Shown here piece after piece: positions 54,786 to 63,229 of a DNA stretch of 64,000 nt. The number at the start of each line of letters is the position of its first letter. The stretch's first letter is position 1. The translations under genes were made by a program, and so were the position numbers. Origin of the DNA: Bacteroidetes bacterium 47-18 (lineage in GTDB: Bacteria > Bacteroidota > Bacteroidia > Chitinophagales > Chitinophagaceae). Location of the stretch: the NCBI GenBank assembly GCA_001897155.1, contig MKSF01000022.1:1-64000 (forward strand), written 5' to 3'. The notes beneath the pieces were generated by a model, which did no database searches, was not told the DNA's origin, and saw only the letters and a program-made list of their open reading frames with translations.

Positions 54786-56033
54786 TCAAAGTGCCTTTTT
54801 ACGATTTCCTTTCGATGATTTAAAGGTTAAAACAGCAATTACCGCCAAAGCCAACGTAAGCATACCTCCATACAAGAACTCTTTTTCGGGAAACCGTGTG
54901 CCTAAAAAACCTGCTATCGGGTATGCTATTGCCCACCACAAATGAGAAAACGCAAAGTGAGAACCGTACACCTTACCTTGATTTTCTGATGCAATGTTTT
55001 CGCCTATTAATGTTTCTGACGGCATATCGGCAAGCGTTTGACCTATACCTGCCAAAACCCATAAGAACAGCAAGCCGTTGTACGGAACAAAATTGGCAAA
55101 GCTGATAGCTAAACCTATCAGGACAGCCCCGCTTATCAGCGATATGCTCCGTGTTTTGGTTTTATCAAGGCTGCCTAACAGAAAAGCCGTGATAGCTGCG
55201 CCTACTCCGAAAATTGCCATTATCCAGCCGTAATGCTTATCATCTAAAGCTAAAGATGTTTTTACCAAACCAACGGTATTTACCAATACCATAGCTCCGG
55301 CAATAGCAGATATAAATTCAATACTTAAAGAGAACCTTAAAATCTTGTTTCCAAACAATAAGCGAATACCTTTTATTACTTCGCTCCACGTATTGCCGGG
55401 CGGTGTACTATCGGTATTCACTCCTTTTTGCAGTGCTGCCACCGGTATAGTCAATATCAGTAGTATGGCAATGAATAATGTTGCTCCATTGACAAAGAAA
55501 ATCTGCTTGGCTCCTAACCATACCGCAAATATCCCCGCCAATGCAGGACCAAATACGCTTAACAACTGAAAAGTTGCCATTGATAAGCCGTTGGCTTCCC
55601 TGTATATTTCTTTGTCTACTATCTGTGGGATAATAGCCCTGTATGTTGGCGTGAAGAATGCAGCGAATACGTTCAATGCAAATATCAACCCATACACCTG
55701 CCACTCGGCATTTACAAACGGCAGCATACACACAATTGCCATTCTTGCCAGTTGCGTTATCAGCAATATGTTTTTTCGCTTTAATTTTTCAGACACTACG
55801 CCTGCAAAGGGCGAAAAAATGATATACGCCGTTACCCGCAAAGTGAGAGCCGATGCCAATATAGCTGCCGCATTATCGGGGCTGATTTCATAGGTAAGCA
55901 ATGCCAATCCTAACCACGTAAAGGCATCCCCGAACAAACTTGCGATTTGGGCAAAATAAAGCCTTGCGAAAGTCGAGTTCCGTAATGTTTTAAATGGTTC
56001 TGTAAACGCTTTTTTTAATAATTGTAATTCCAT
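54786..56033 (-). CDS. MFS permease, possibly a metal exporter
   Basis: A 415-residue protein with 12 membrane segments in the major facilitator pattern. Motif A-like loop 'FSPFAGVVSEKLKRKNILL' lies between helices 2 and 3, and the second half has 'FLLGSLDKTKTRSISLI'. The family resembles drug or nickel/cobalt-type (NreB-like) exporters; the genome context (metal genes on both sides) favours metals, but the substrate cannot be read from the sequence. It is the sixth gene of the block ending at rteC. Confidence 0.75.
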   Translation of the reverse strand: MELQLLKKAFTEPFKTLRNSTFARLYFAQIASLFGDAFTWLGLALLTYEISPDNAAAILASALTLRVTAYIIFSPFAGVVSEKLKRKNILLITQLARMAIVCMLPFVNAEWQVYGLIFALNVFAAFFTPTYRAIIPQIVDKEIYREANGLSMATFQLLSVFGPALAGIFAVWLGAKQIFFVNGATLFIAILLILTIPVAALQKGVNTDSTPPGNTWSEVIKGIRLLFGNKILRFSLSIEFISAIAGAMVLVNTVGLVKTSLALDDKHYGWIMAIFGVGAAITAFLLGSLDKTKTRSISLISGAVLIGLAISFANFVPYNGLLFLWVLAGIGQTLADMPSETLIGENIASENQGKVYGSHFAFSHLWWAIAYPIAGFLGTRFPEKEFLYGGMLTLALAVIAVLTFKSSKGNRKKAL

Positions 56034-56059
56034 TTTACATTTTTAAATTATTCTTATTA

Positions 56060-56103
56060 AGCGGATAAGCACCGCCGTCAGACGGTGCTTTTTTCTATCC
56101 GCT
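56060..56103. repeat. Nested hairpin between the TonB receptor and MFS genes
   Basis: Outer arms AGCGGATA (56060-56067) / TATCCGCT (56096-56103); inner arms AGCACCG (56068-56074) / CGGTGCT (56083-56089), followed by TTTTTT on the plus strand. All genes here are on the minus strand, where no T run follows, so it is not a simple terminator for them. Confidence 0.55.
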
Positions 56104-56116
56104 TCGTTATGGTTTC

Positions 56117-58519
56117 TTAAAAATTCATTATCAGTTTCACACTGATATTACGTCCCATATTGAAAACGCCCATTCTTCCCGTTGCCGGATTTTCAGGAGC
56201 ATATTTCAGTCTGCTTAAATGACTTTGATAAGCCACATCAGCAAGATTTTCTCCACTAATGAACAAAGACATAAAGTCGCTCCGGTTGAACGCCTTAATA
56301 TTTGTTCCGATACCTGCACTCAATAAAGTGTATGCGGGTGTTGCTGTTTCTGTTCCGTAAGCACTGAAAAACTTATCCTGCTGAAAGAAGTGGTTAATCC
56401 CAAATTTGATGTAAGCGTTGGAAAACGTTCTATTTACATTCCTTAATTCGGCTTTGATTTCGCCCCTGTATCTCGGGGCTGGGATAAACGGCAAGTATTT
56501 CGAGCTTTCGGGTTGGCTGCTTTGGGTAGCCTGTACATACGAAAATGAGTTTTCCAAATGCAGCCATTCTATCGGTTGCGGGTGTATGTCCAAATAAATT
56601 TCGCCACCAACTAAGGTAGCGTTGCCCGCTGTATATTGAAAGGCTGGCGCACCATCAACAGGGTCGGGAATAATTTCCGTTCCGTCTTCCGCAACAAGTT
56701 TTTCGAGATAGATATAATTTTGAATGAAGTTTACAAATGGCGTAAGCTCCAACGTAATGTGTTTGGAGTTCAGAAAATAGGCAACATCTATCTGGTGACT
56801 GATTTCTGATTTTAAATCAGGTGTTCCGAACAGATAACGAAACGTTCCCTCGTGTCTTCCGTTCGCTGACAGTTCCGTACTGTTCGGCGCTCTGAAACCT
56901 CTCGATACATTGAATTTTAACGTAGAATTTTTATCGACTTGATAAGACAATCCTAAGCTACCGGAAACGCCATTGTAGTTTTTATTAAAGGCACTGAACT
57001 TTAATTCCGCATCGGGGTCTGTACTTTGCACAGGCTCTTCGTCTTCATTAAGATAGAGTTCTTTTGAGTTCATAGACCTGTTGTCAAATCTAAGTCCTCC
57101 GGCTAAAGTGAGTTTGCCAAAAGTTTTCTGTGTAAAAAGAAATGCTCCGGCATCAAACAGATTATAGGCAGGTATCAAAAATTCTTCCCCTCTGTTGGTG
57201 TTGGATTGCCACATACCACCGATACCAACCGAAGTTTCCCAGCCTCTTGATTTTTCAAAATTATACCGCACATTATAATTAAGTGTGTTCAAATCAAAGA
57301 ACAATGCCGGTTCATTGGGAGCGGCGGGGTTTTCATACTCTCTTCGTTTATTGTTCTGAAAACCGAAATCGGCATTAATTGTACCTTTATTCAATATGAA
57401 ATAATTGTTGGAAGAAACGCCCAAATGGTTGATGGTCTGATGTGGAAAACCGACCTTATACCCTTTATAATCATTTCCGCTTGCAACTACTTCATCGCCA
57501 TTGGCATTTTCATAGATAAATCTTCCTAACTCGTCCCTTTCGCCCTCTACAAGATTAAGCGTGTTGTTATAAGAGCTGACGGTGAGGTGCGAGTGTCCCC
57601 ACCTTTTGTTTATTCCCAAGAACAAGCTGCCGTTAAGTTCCTTAAAACCCGAATTGAAGACTTTCCCATCGTAGGCATTTTGATAGTTGCCCGCAAATTT
57701 ATTACTAAACCTGCCCAACCATTGTAAACCATCCTTATTGCCTGCATTGGAAAGGGAGTAGCCTATCAGGTTATTATTGCTTTGGTAATTCGTAGAAACC
57801 TGCGTTTTTATCTCACCTATTGGCAAGGCTTTAGGAGCAAGAAAGTTAAGCACTCCGGCAATACCGTCCGAGCCGTACATCAGGCTGCCGGGACCTTTCA
57901 CTACTTCCACTCTGTCCACCGCATTCTCATCTATTTCAATACCGTGTTCATCTCCCCATTGCTGCCCTTCTTGACGAATACCGTTATTCAATGTAATCAC
58001 CCTGTTGTATCCCAATCCTCTTATGGTAGGTTTTGAAATTCCCGTACCCGTTGTTATCTGGTTTACGCCCGGTATGTTTCTCAAACCGTCAATCAGGTTG
58101 GTAGCACTGTTTTGTTTTAAGGTGTTGCCGTCAACCGCTTTGACAATAACAGGGCTTAATCTTAGTTCTGTCGAGCGGGTTACACCTGTGATGATTAACT
58201 CGTTCAGCTCCGTAATGGCAGGACTTAATACAAAGTCCATAACCGTATCTTGTGCTATCGTTATTTTCTCGATTATTGGTTCATAACCTGTAAAACTTAT
58301 CTCTAAAAGATATGTTCCCCGTTTCAGGTTTTTGATTTCATAATTACCGTTTACATCCGTTGTGGTTCCGGCTTTTAAATCAGCAATATAGACTGATACC
58401 CCGGCTAAATTTTTATTATTTTCCTGGTCTTTTACTGTACCGGAAATTCTGTTTTGTGCAAATATGTTTAAGGTTGCTGAAACAAAGGCAACCAATAGCA
58501 ATACGCTTTTTAAATTCAT
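56117..58519 (-). CDS. TonB-dependent receptor with N-terminal carboxypeptidase-like domain
   Basis: An 800-residue receptor. Signal peptide about 1-21 (ends IFAQ), a CarboxypepD_reg-like domain (about 22-105: 'ISGTVKDQENNKNLAGVSVYI', 'GTYLLEISFTGYEP'), the plug (about 115-225: 'LRNIPGVNQITTGTGISKPTI', 'VDRVEVVKGPGSLMYGSDGIA'), then the barrel with C-terminal aromatic strand ('MGRNISVKLIMNF'). Within this metal block it is likely to import a metal or metal complex, or to serve as an accessory receptor. A Cys/His-rich protein gene precedes it. Confidence 0.8.
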   Translation of the reverse strand: MNLKSVLLLVAFVSATLNIFAQNRISGTVKDQENNKNLAGVSVYIADLKAGTTTDVNGNYEIKNLKRGTYLLEISFTGYEPIIEKITIAQDTVMDFVLSPAITELNELIITGVTRSTELRLSPVIVKAVDGNTLKQNSATNLIDGLRNIPGVNQITTGTGISKPTIRGLGYNRVITLNNGIRQEGQQWGDEHGIEIDENAVDRVEVVKGPGSLMYGSDGIAGVLNFLAPKALPIGEIKTQVSTNYQSNNNLIGYSLSNAGNKDGLQWLGRFSNKFAGNYQNAYDGKVFNSGFKELNGSLFLGINKRWGHSHLTVSSYNNTLNLVEGERDELGRFIYENANGDEVVASGNDYKGYKVGFPHQTINHLGVSSNNYFILNKGTINADFGFQNNKRREYENPAAPNEPALFFDLNTLNYNVRYNFEKSRGWETSVGIGGMWQSNTNRGEEFLIPAYNLFDAGAFLFTQKTFGKLTLAGGLRFDNRSMNSKELYLNEDEEPVQSTDPDAELKFSAFNKNYNGVSGSLGLSYQVDKNSTLKFNVSRGFRAPNSTELSANGRHEGTFRYLFGTPDLKSEISHQIDVAYFLNSKHITLELTPFVNFIQNYIYLEKLVAEDGTEIIPDPVDGAPAFQYTAGNATLVGGEIYLDIHPQPIEWLHLENSFSYVQATQSSQPESSKYLPFIPAPRYRGEIKAELRNVNRTFSNAYIKFGINHFFQQDKFFSAYGTETATPAYTLLSAGIGTNIKAFNRSDFMSLFISGENLADVAYQSHLSRLKYAPENPATGRMGVFNMGRNISVKLIMNF

Positions 58520-58591
58520 AAATCTGATTTTTTAATTCTTATAATTTGAGCTGGATAAACAGACGCTCCGGCTGCTTACCTCTATAAAAAA

Positions 58592-58960
58592 TCAAATTAT
58601 TGGCGGACCTCTGTTTTGGGTTTCAGGAAGTGTGGCTTCGTAAAAATTTGCCTTATATAATGTATATTCCGAACGATGTTCAACATTAATGCAAACAAAC
58701 TGTATAGCGGTAAAAAGATGAACAGATACACAATGATTGTCACAAAGAAAACACTTCTTTAATACTTTGCTAAGGTGGGCTTTATGTTCGCAGAAACTAT
58801 TGCTGCCATCTGAATAGTAAACAGTTTTTTCACATTTGGTTGCTTTTTCAAATGCAATAATTTCATCGTGGTGGTGAAACATAAGTGCAGGGCTGTTGCC
58901 GAACAGGTATAACAGCAACAGAAAAAGTCCTGCAAATTTTATGTTTCTTTTATCTTTCAA
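58592..58960 (-). CDS. Cys/His-rich periplasmic protein of the metal block
   Basis: A 122-residue protein with one N-terminal hydrophobic segment (about 9-25) and a Cys/His-rich remainder: HHHDE, CEKTVYYSDGSNSFCEH, CFLCDNHCVSVH. The spacing suggests metal binding in the periplasm. The Cys-rich part could shuttle metal to the neighbouring transporters. No known domain name is assigned with certainty. Confidence 0.6.
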   Translation of the reverse strand: MKDKRNIKFAGLFLLLLYLFGNSPALMFHHHDEIIAFEKATKCEKTVYYSDGSNSFCEHKAHLSKVLKKCFLCDNHCVSVHLFTAIQFVCINVEHRSEYTLYKANFYEATLPETQNRGPPII

Positions 58961-59017
58961 TTTTAGCTACGATATGGTTAAAAATGTTTTGGATTTTCCT
59001 GTAAACTCAACGGGTAT

Positions 59018-59341
59018 CTACCAAAGACAATCCTGAAAATCGGTTGCCATATGTAACAATAAGCCCAGCGCAACAATCCTGACTATTTTGTTGCCGAACA
59101 GCAAGAGCAAGAAATACACTGCTATTGCATAATACGAATGCAGGTAGTGAAAGCCAACGCTGCATCTGTTCGGGTCGAATATCGGTTCTGCAAACAGGTG
59201 GTCTATATCAACAAGCATTGTTGCTAACAAAATTATCCAGACCATCTTCCATTCCTTTCTGAAAAACACGAAGGCAACCAATCCCGGAAAGAGAAGGTGC
59301 AAAGCGTAGTGGATAATATTTTGCAGTACGAATAAGGACAT
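59018..59341 (-). CDS. DUF6122-like small membrane protein
   Basis: A 107-residue, four-helix membrane protein with conserved polar residues in the helices: 'HYALHLLFPGLVAFVF', 'DIDHLFAEPIFDPNRCSVGFHYLHSYY' and 'LLLHMATDFQDCLW'. The pattern of His/Asp pairs (DIDH, HYLHS, HMATD) resembles the metal-dependent-hydrolase-like DUF6122 family. Located between the Cys/His-rich and His-rich genes; could be linked to metal handling. Confidence 0.65.
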   Translation of the reverse strand: MSLFVLQNIIHYALHLLFPGLVAFVFFRKEWKMVWIILLATMLVDIDHLFAEPIFDPNRCSVGFHYLHSYYAIAVYFLLLLFGNKIVRIVALGLLLHMATDFQDCLW

Positions 59342-59481
59342 TTAGTTATTTTTCTTTGGTCGTTTTTTAGTCGGGTATGAAGCCTATTAATAGTTTATGT
59401 TGATTTGTTATGGAAATAAAGCCTTGCGGAAGTCTTATTCCACAAAGCCTTATTATTTCACCGCCAATTTTAGATGAAAAA

Positions 59482-59904
59482 TTAGTGTTGATGTCCGTGT
59501 GCTTTGTCAGCAGCAGAAACCTCATTTTTAAATTTTCCAACCAACTTTTTGCCCTCATAGGTAATCGTAACGGTGCAATTCGTATGGATGCCATTTTTAG
59601 GCAATGCCACTGTCAATGCTCCATTTTTACCTGCGATAAGATTAGCTGTTGATTTACTGCCATTTTCAAAAGCAAATTCTACCGAGCCGGTAGCCGTTTT
59701 GGTTAACGTTTTAGCATTGGCATCCAGCACATAAAAAGTAAGCGCATTGTTGGCTTTTACCATTTCGATATGGTAGTTGTCAATATCTACCATTTTACCC
59801 CCGTGTGGAGCTGCACCGTGTCCGCTTTGAGCCATTGCAGGGCTAATTGCTAAAGTTGCAATAGCAACCACTAAAGCCATTCCGATTGATTTGATTTTTC
59901 TCAT
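59482..59904 (-). CDS. His-rich secreted protein of the metal block
   Basis: A 140-residue secreted protein. Signal peptide ends PAMAQ. The mature protein begins SGHGAAPHGGK and ends AHGHQH, both His-rich, around a beta-rich core ('MVDIDNYHIEMVKANNALTFYVLD', 'GIHTNCTVTITYEGKKLVGKF'). Periplasmic metal-binding is expected. It lies 35 bases downstream of the P-type ATPase gene, so co-transcribed with it. Confidence 0.7.
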   Translation of the reverse strand: MRKIKSIGMALVVAIATLAISPAMAQSGHGAAPHGGKMVDIDNYHIEMVKANNALTFYVLDANAKTLTKTATGSVEFAFENGSKSTANLIAGKNGALTVALPKNGIHTNCTVTITYEGKKLVGKFKNEVSAADKAHGHQH

Positions 59905-59938
59905 TTTTTTTGATTTTTAAAAAGTGAATAATTAAGAA

Positions 59939-61777
59939 TTAAATTTTTACCCTAAGTAATTTGATTGAATTAAGAAACACCAGCGTATCAGGTAACAGGT
60001 GGATGATGGCTGCCTGCACCGGTCCTAAAACTCCCGTTAACACCAATGTGATACCTACAACGTGTACCACACCCACACCGCCGATGATATTTTCCTTAAT
60101 TGTCCTGAATGCTTTTTTACTGATGGCTTTGGAACGGGCTATTTTTTCCAGCTTATCTTCCACCAATACAATATCAGCCGCTTCCATTGCAGCTTGTGTA
60201 CCCACTATGCCCATAGAAATACCTACATTCGCCTGTACCAAAGCAGGTGCATCGTTAATGCCGTCACCAACCATTGCTACTTTTTCGCCTTTGGATTGTA
60301 GTTCCTGTATCGCCTTGATTTTGTCTTCAGGCAGCATATCTGCCCTGAATGATGTAATACCTAATTGTCCTGATACGTGTGCTGCCGTCTGTGGATTGTC
60401 GCCTGTGAGCATAATGATGTTTTCTACACCGCTTCTTTTCAATTCCTCAATCATTTCCTTTGCTCCCGGACGTATCGCATCTGACACATAAAACACAGAT
60501 GCCGCATTGCCATCCACCGCCATATAGATAGCCGTATCGGTGAGGTTTTCGCTATTGACGGTTACGGAAATAGTATGGTCGTCCATCAGCGTTTTGTTAC
60601 CTATCAGCACTTTTTTATTGTTGATGGTAGCACTGATACCTTTCCCTTTGAATACCTCAAAATCCGTAGGCTCTGATAACGAAGCACCCATATTGTCCGC
60701 ATACATCAGTATAGCATTGGCAAGGGGGTGGCTGGAACGGTTTTCCGCTGATGCCGCTAATTGCACCAATTCTTTTTCAGTAAAGCTGTCATCGAGTATT
60801 TCAACTCTGTTTACGGTAGGCTTACCTATGGTCAATGTGCCTGTTTTGTCAAAAACAATGGTTTTTATCTTCGCCAATTCTTCCAAAAACTTACCGCCTT
60901 TTACAAGTATTCCTTCTCTTGCGGCTCTTGCTATGGCAGAAATGGTTACTAAAGGCGTAGCTAAGCCTAATTCGGCAGGCGAAGTGAAAATAAGCAGGGC
61001 TATCACGAGCTTTACATCTTTAGTTAGTAGGTAAACACCCAATACAAAAACGAAAACAACGGGTATCAGCCACGCCGCTACCTTATCCGTTAATTTTTCA
61101 ATAGGGGCTTTACTGCTTTCTGCTTCTTCTACCAAAGCGATAATGCGTGAAAACACCGTATCTTTTCCCGCTTTGGTCATTTCTACGTCCAAAGCCCCTA
61201 ACTCCAGTATTGTACCTGCAAATACTTCTGTACCGGAATTTTTTTCTACGGGTACGCTTTCTCCTGTTATGGGGGCTTGGTTTACAGACCCCGAACCCGC
61301 CACTATCTTACCGTCAACGGGTATTTTTTCGCCAGCCTTTACCACCACAATATCACCCACCGTCAGTGATGCAATAGATACGGGCTGCTCGTTACCGTCC
61401 TTTTTCAATATGGCTGTCTGTGGCACAGAACCGATGAGTTCCTTTATAGATGCTCTTGCTCTTTCACCGCTTGCACTGGCAATGTATTCGGCAATCAGGA
61501 TAATCATCAGCACCACAGAACCCGCTAAATATTCTTTACCAACGACCGATACGATTACGGCAATGGAAATAAATAACTCCGTACCTATTTTCCGTTCCCT
61601 GATTAATTCGAGAATGGCAGTTTTTAGCAATGCGTATAAACCAAAAGCCGTAGCTGCCAGCAAGACGGGAAGTGGTATAATTTCTAAATAAAACAACAGG
61701 CTGGCAATACCCACTGTAATAATGCGTATGATTTCCCAAAAAAATTGCCGGGAAAAAAAGGTTTGTAAATAGTTCAT
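59939..61777 (-). CDS. P1B-type heavy-metal ATPase with SPA motif
   Basis: A 612-residue P-type ATPase. It starts directly with membrane helices and has no N-terminal heavy-metal-associated domain and no CxxC motif. The actuator motif is in 'APITGESVPVEK' (about 165-175), the phosphorylation motif DKTGTLT is near residue 308, and MVGDGINDAPAL near 500. In helix 6 the usual CPx metal motif reads TSPAELGLATP, so Cys is absent (about residue 265). Exports a divalent or monovalent metal; which one is not readable. It follows a small membrane gene and the RND adaptor. Confidence 0.88.
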   Translation of the reverse strand: MNYLQTFFSRQFFWEIIRIITVGIASLLFYLEIIPLPVLLAATAFGLYALLKTAILELIRERKIGTELFISIAVIVSVVGKEYLAGSVVLMIILIAEYIASASGERARASIKELIGSVPQTAILKKDGNEQPVSIASLTVGDIVVVKAGEKIPVDGKIVAGSGSVNQAPITGESVPVEKNSGTEVFAGTILELGALDVEMTKAGKDTVFSRIIALVEEAESSKAPIEKLTDKVAAWLIPVVFVFVLGVYLLTKDVKLVIALLIFTSPAELGLATPLVTISAIARAAREGILVKGGKFLEELAKIKTIVFDKTGTLTIGKPTVNRVEILDDSFTEKELVQLAASAENRSSHPLANAILMYADNMGASLSEPTDFEVFKGKGISATINNKKVLIGNKTLMDDHTISVTVNSENLTDTAIYMAVDGNAASVFYVSDAIRPGAKEMIEELKRSGVENIIMLTGDNPQTAAHVSGQLGITSFRADMLPEDKIKAIQELQSKGEKVAMVGDGINDAPALVQANVGISMGIVGTQAAMEAADIVLVEDKLEKIARSKAISKKAFRTIKENIIGGVGVVHVVGITLVLTGVLGPVQAAIIHLLPDTLVFLNSIKLLRVKI

Positions 61778-61789
61778 ATTGTTATGATA

Positions 61790-61999
61790 TTAATGGGTAT
61801 GCCCTTTGGATATACCCAAGTTTGAAATAACTACCGATAATATGAGCAATGCTATAAACAATACTACCCCAAGGGCAATCAAACCATACTTCATCTTTTT
61901 AGATAGGGGTCTGTTATTTGTACCTCCTTTTCTTTTCGGAGGAGGTACAAATTTTTTCCTCTTTCTTGTTTTCCGACTTCTATTTGTTCTTGATTTCAT
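61790..61999 (-). CDS. Small membrane protein of the metal block
   Basis: A 69-residue protein with a very basic N-terminal half (KSRTNRSRKTRKRKKF) and one C-terminal membrane segment ('YGLIALGVVLFIALLILSVVI'), ending in GHTH. It lies 12 bases upstream of the ATPase gene. Small proteins in this position are often found in metal-export operons; function unknown. Confidence 0.55.
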   Translation of the reverse strand: MKSRTNRSRKTRKRKKFVPPPKRKGGTNNRPLSKKMKYGLIALGVVLFIALLILSVVISNLGISKGHTH

Positions 62000-62017
62000 A
62001 CAGTAGATAGCATTGTC

Positions 62018-63208
62018 TTATTCTTCCTCTTCAGCGTTTTTAATTGCCGAAAGAATGGTATAAGCATTTTTAGTAACTACCTTTAATGATTGCTGATTAA
62101 CACTTTGAGGCAATTCGATAGCCGTATAGCCTTCCTGTTCCATACCTTTGGCAACTTGTACCAACTGGAAGGTATAGCCGTCTTTACTATCCGCTGTTTG
62201 AATAATGATGTAATCCAAACCGTCCAACTGAACAATGGCATCATTCGGTACTGCACTCTTTTGTTCCGTTCCTGTTTCTACCCACGCCTTTACATACATT
62301 CCCGGTAAAAGTTTTGCATCTTTGGTAAAGCGGCAAAGCACAGGTATCATTTTTTTGTCATCGGCTGCCTGACCTACCAAGTACACTTTTGCTGTGTGGC
62401 GGTAATCATTCTCATTAGATAATGAAAACTTAACCGTTTGCCCAACCTGAATTTTTCCCAAGTCTTTTTCAAAGGCATTTAAGGCAAGATGCAGGGCATC
62501 TGTACCTGTTATCTCAAACAGCACATCGGTAGGGGCAGCATATTTACCAATGTTGGTATTGCTGCTTTTGATATAACCTGAAATGGGTGCATAAATGCCC
62601 GCAGTTCTGGAAATTTTATTGCTGCTTTTTAAACTTGCGCTGCTGATGCCAATGAGTGCCATTTGCTGTTCTAATCCGGCAATACGGGCTTTCATTACAT
62701 TATAATCTGAACTTACCTGTTGAAAAGTCTTTGCTGCATTCACATCCTCGTTTCTCAATTCCTGCTGCCTTTTGTATTCCTGCGATAAATATTCCAACCT
62801 GCCGATACTTTCCAGATATTCCTGCTGAATGGTAATAAATTCCGGGTTTTCAATGGTGGCTAATTGCTGTCCTTTTTTTACAGCTTGCCCCGGTAGCAGC
62901 CCTGCTGTTTTTATATAACCTCCCAATGGTGCTGACACTGTGGCTATACTGTTAGGGTCAGCTTCGATAGCTCCCGTCAGCTTGATGATATTACTTAGGT
63001 TTCTTAATTCGATAGCACCTGTTTGTATCTCTGATAGCTTATACTGGTCAGGAGTAAACGTAATTTGTCTGACCGAAGAAGCTGTGTCCGCCTTGCTTTC
63101 TGCGGTAGTCTGCTCCCCGGCAGCTTGCTCTTTTTTATCCTTACAGGATACTACCACTATTGCTGATAGCAGTAGGAGCGGTATATATTTTTTAAATGAC
63201 CTATTCAT
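62018..63208 (-). CDS. RND efflux periplasmic adaptor (CusB/CzcB-like)
   Basis: A 396-residue membrane-fusion lipoprotein. Signal peptide with lipobox (VVSC, Cys at about residue 22), 'IKLTGAIEADPNSIATVSAPLGGY', the lipoyl-like hairpin 'GQAVKKGQQLATIENPEF', a coiled-coil region ('EYLSQEYKRQQELRNEDV') and the beta-barrel domain ('YAAPTDVLFEITGTDALHLALNA'). Joins an RND pump to the outer-membrane factor for export of heavy metals. The outer-membrane factor domain lies 22 bases upstream, at the window edge. Confidence 0.88.
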   Translation of the reverse strand: MNRSFKKYIPLLLLSAIVVVSCKDKKEQAAGEQTTAESKADTASSVRQITFTPDQYKLSEIQTGAIELRNLSNIIKLTGAIEADPNSIATVSAPLGGYIKTAGLLPGQAVKKGQQLATIENPEFITIQQEYLESIGRLEYLSQEYKRQQELRNEDVNAAKTFQQVSSDYNVMKARIAGLEQQMALIGISSASLKSSNKISRTAGIYAPISGYIKSSNTNIGKYAAPTDVLFEITGTDALHLALNAFEKDLGKIQVGQTVKFSLSNENDYRHTAKVYLVGQAADDKKMIPVLCRFTKDAKLLPGMYVKAWVETGTEQKSAVPNDAIVQLDGLDYIIIQTADSKDGYTFQLVQVAKGMEQEGYTAIELPQSVNQQSLKVVTKNAYTILSAIKNAEEEE

Positions 63209-63229
63209 TATTTTAATTTTTTTGAATGA

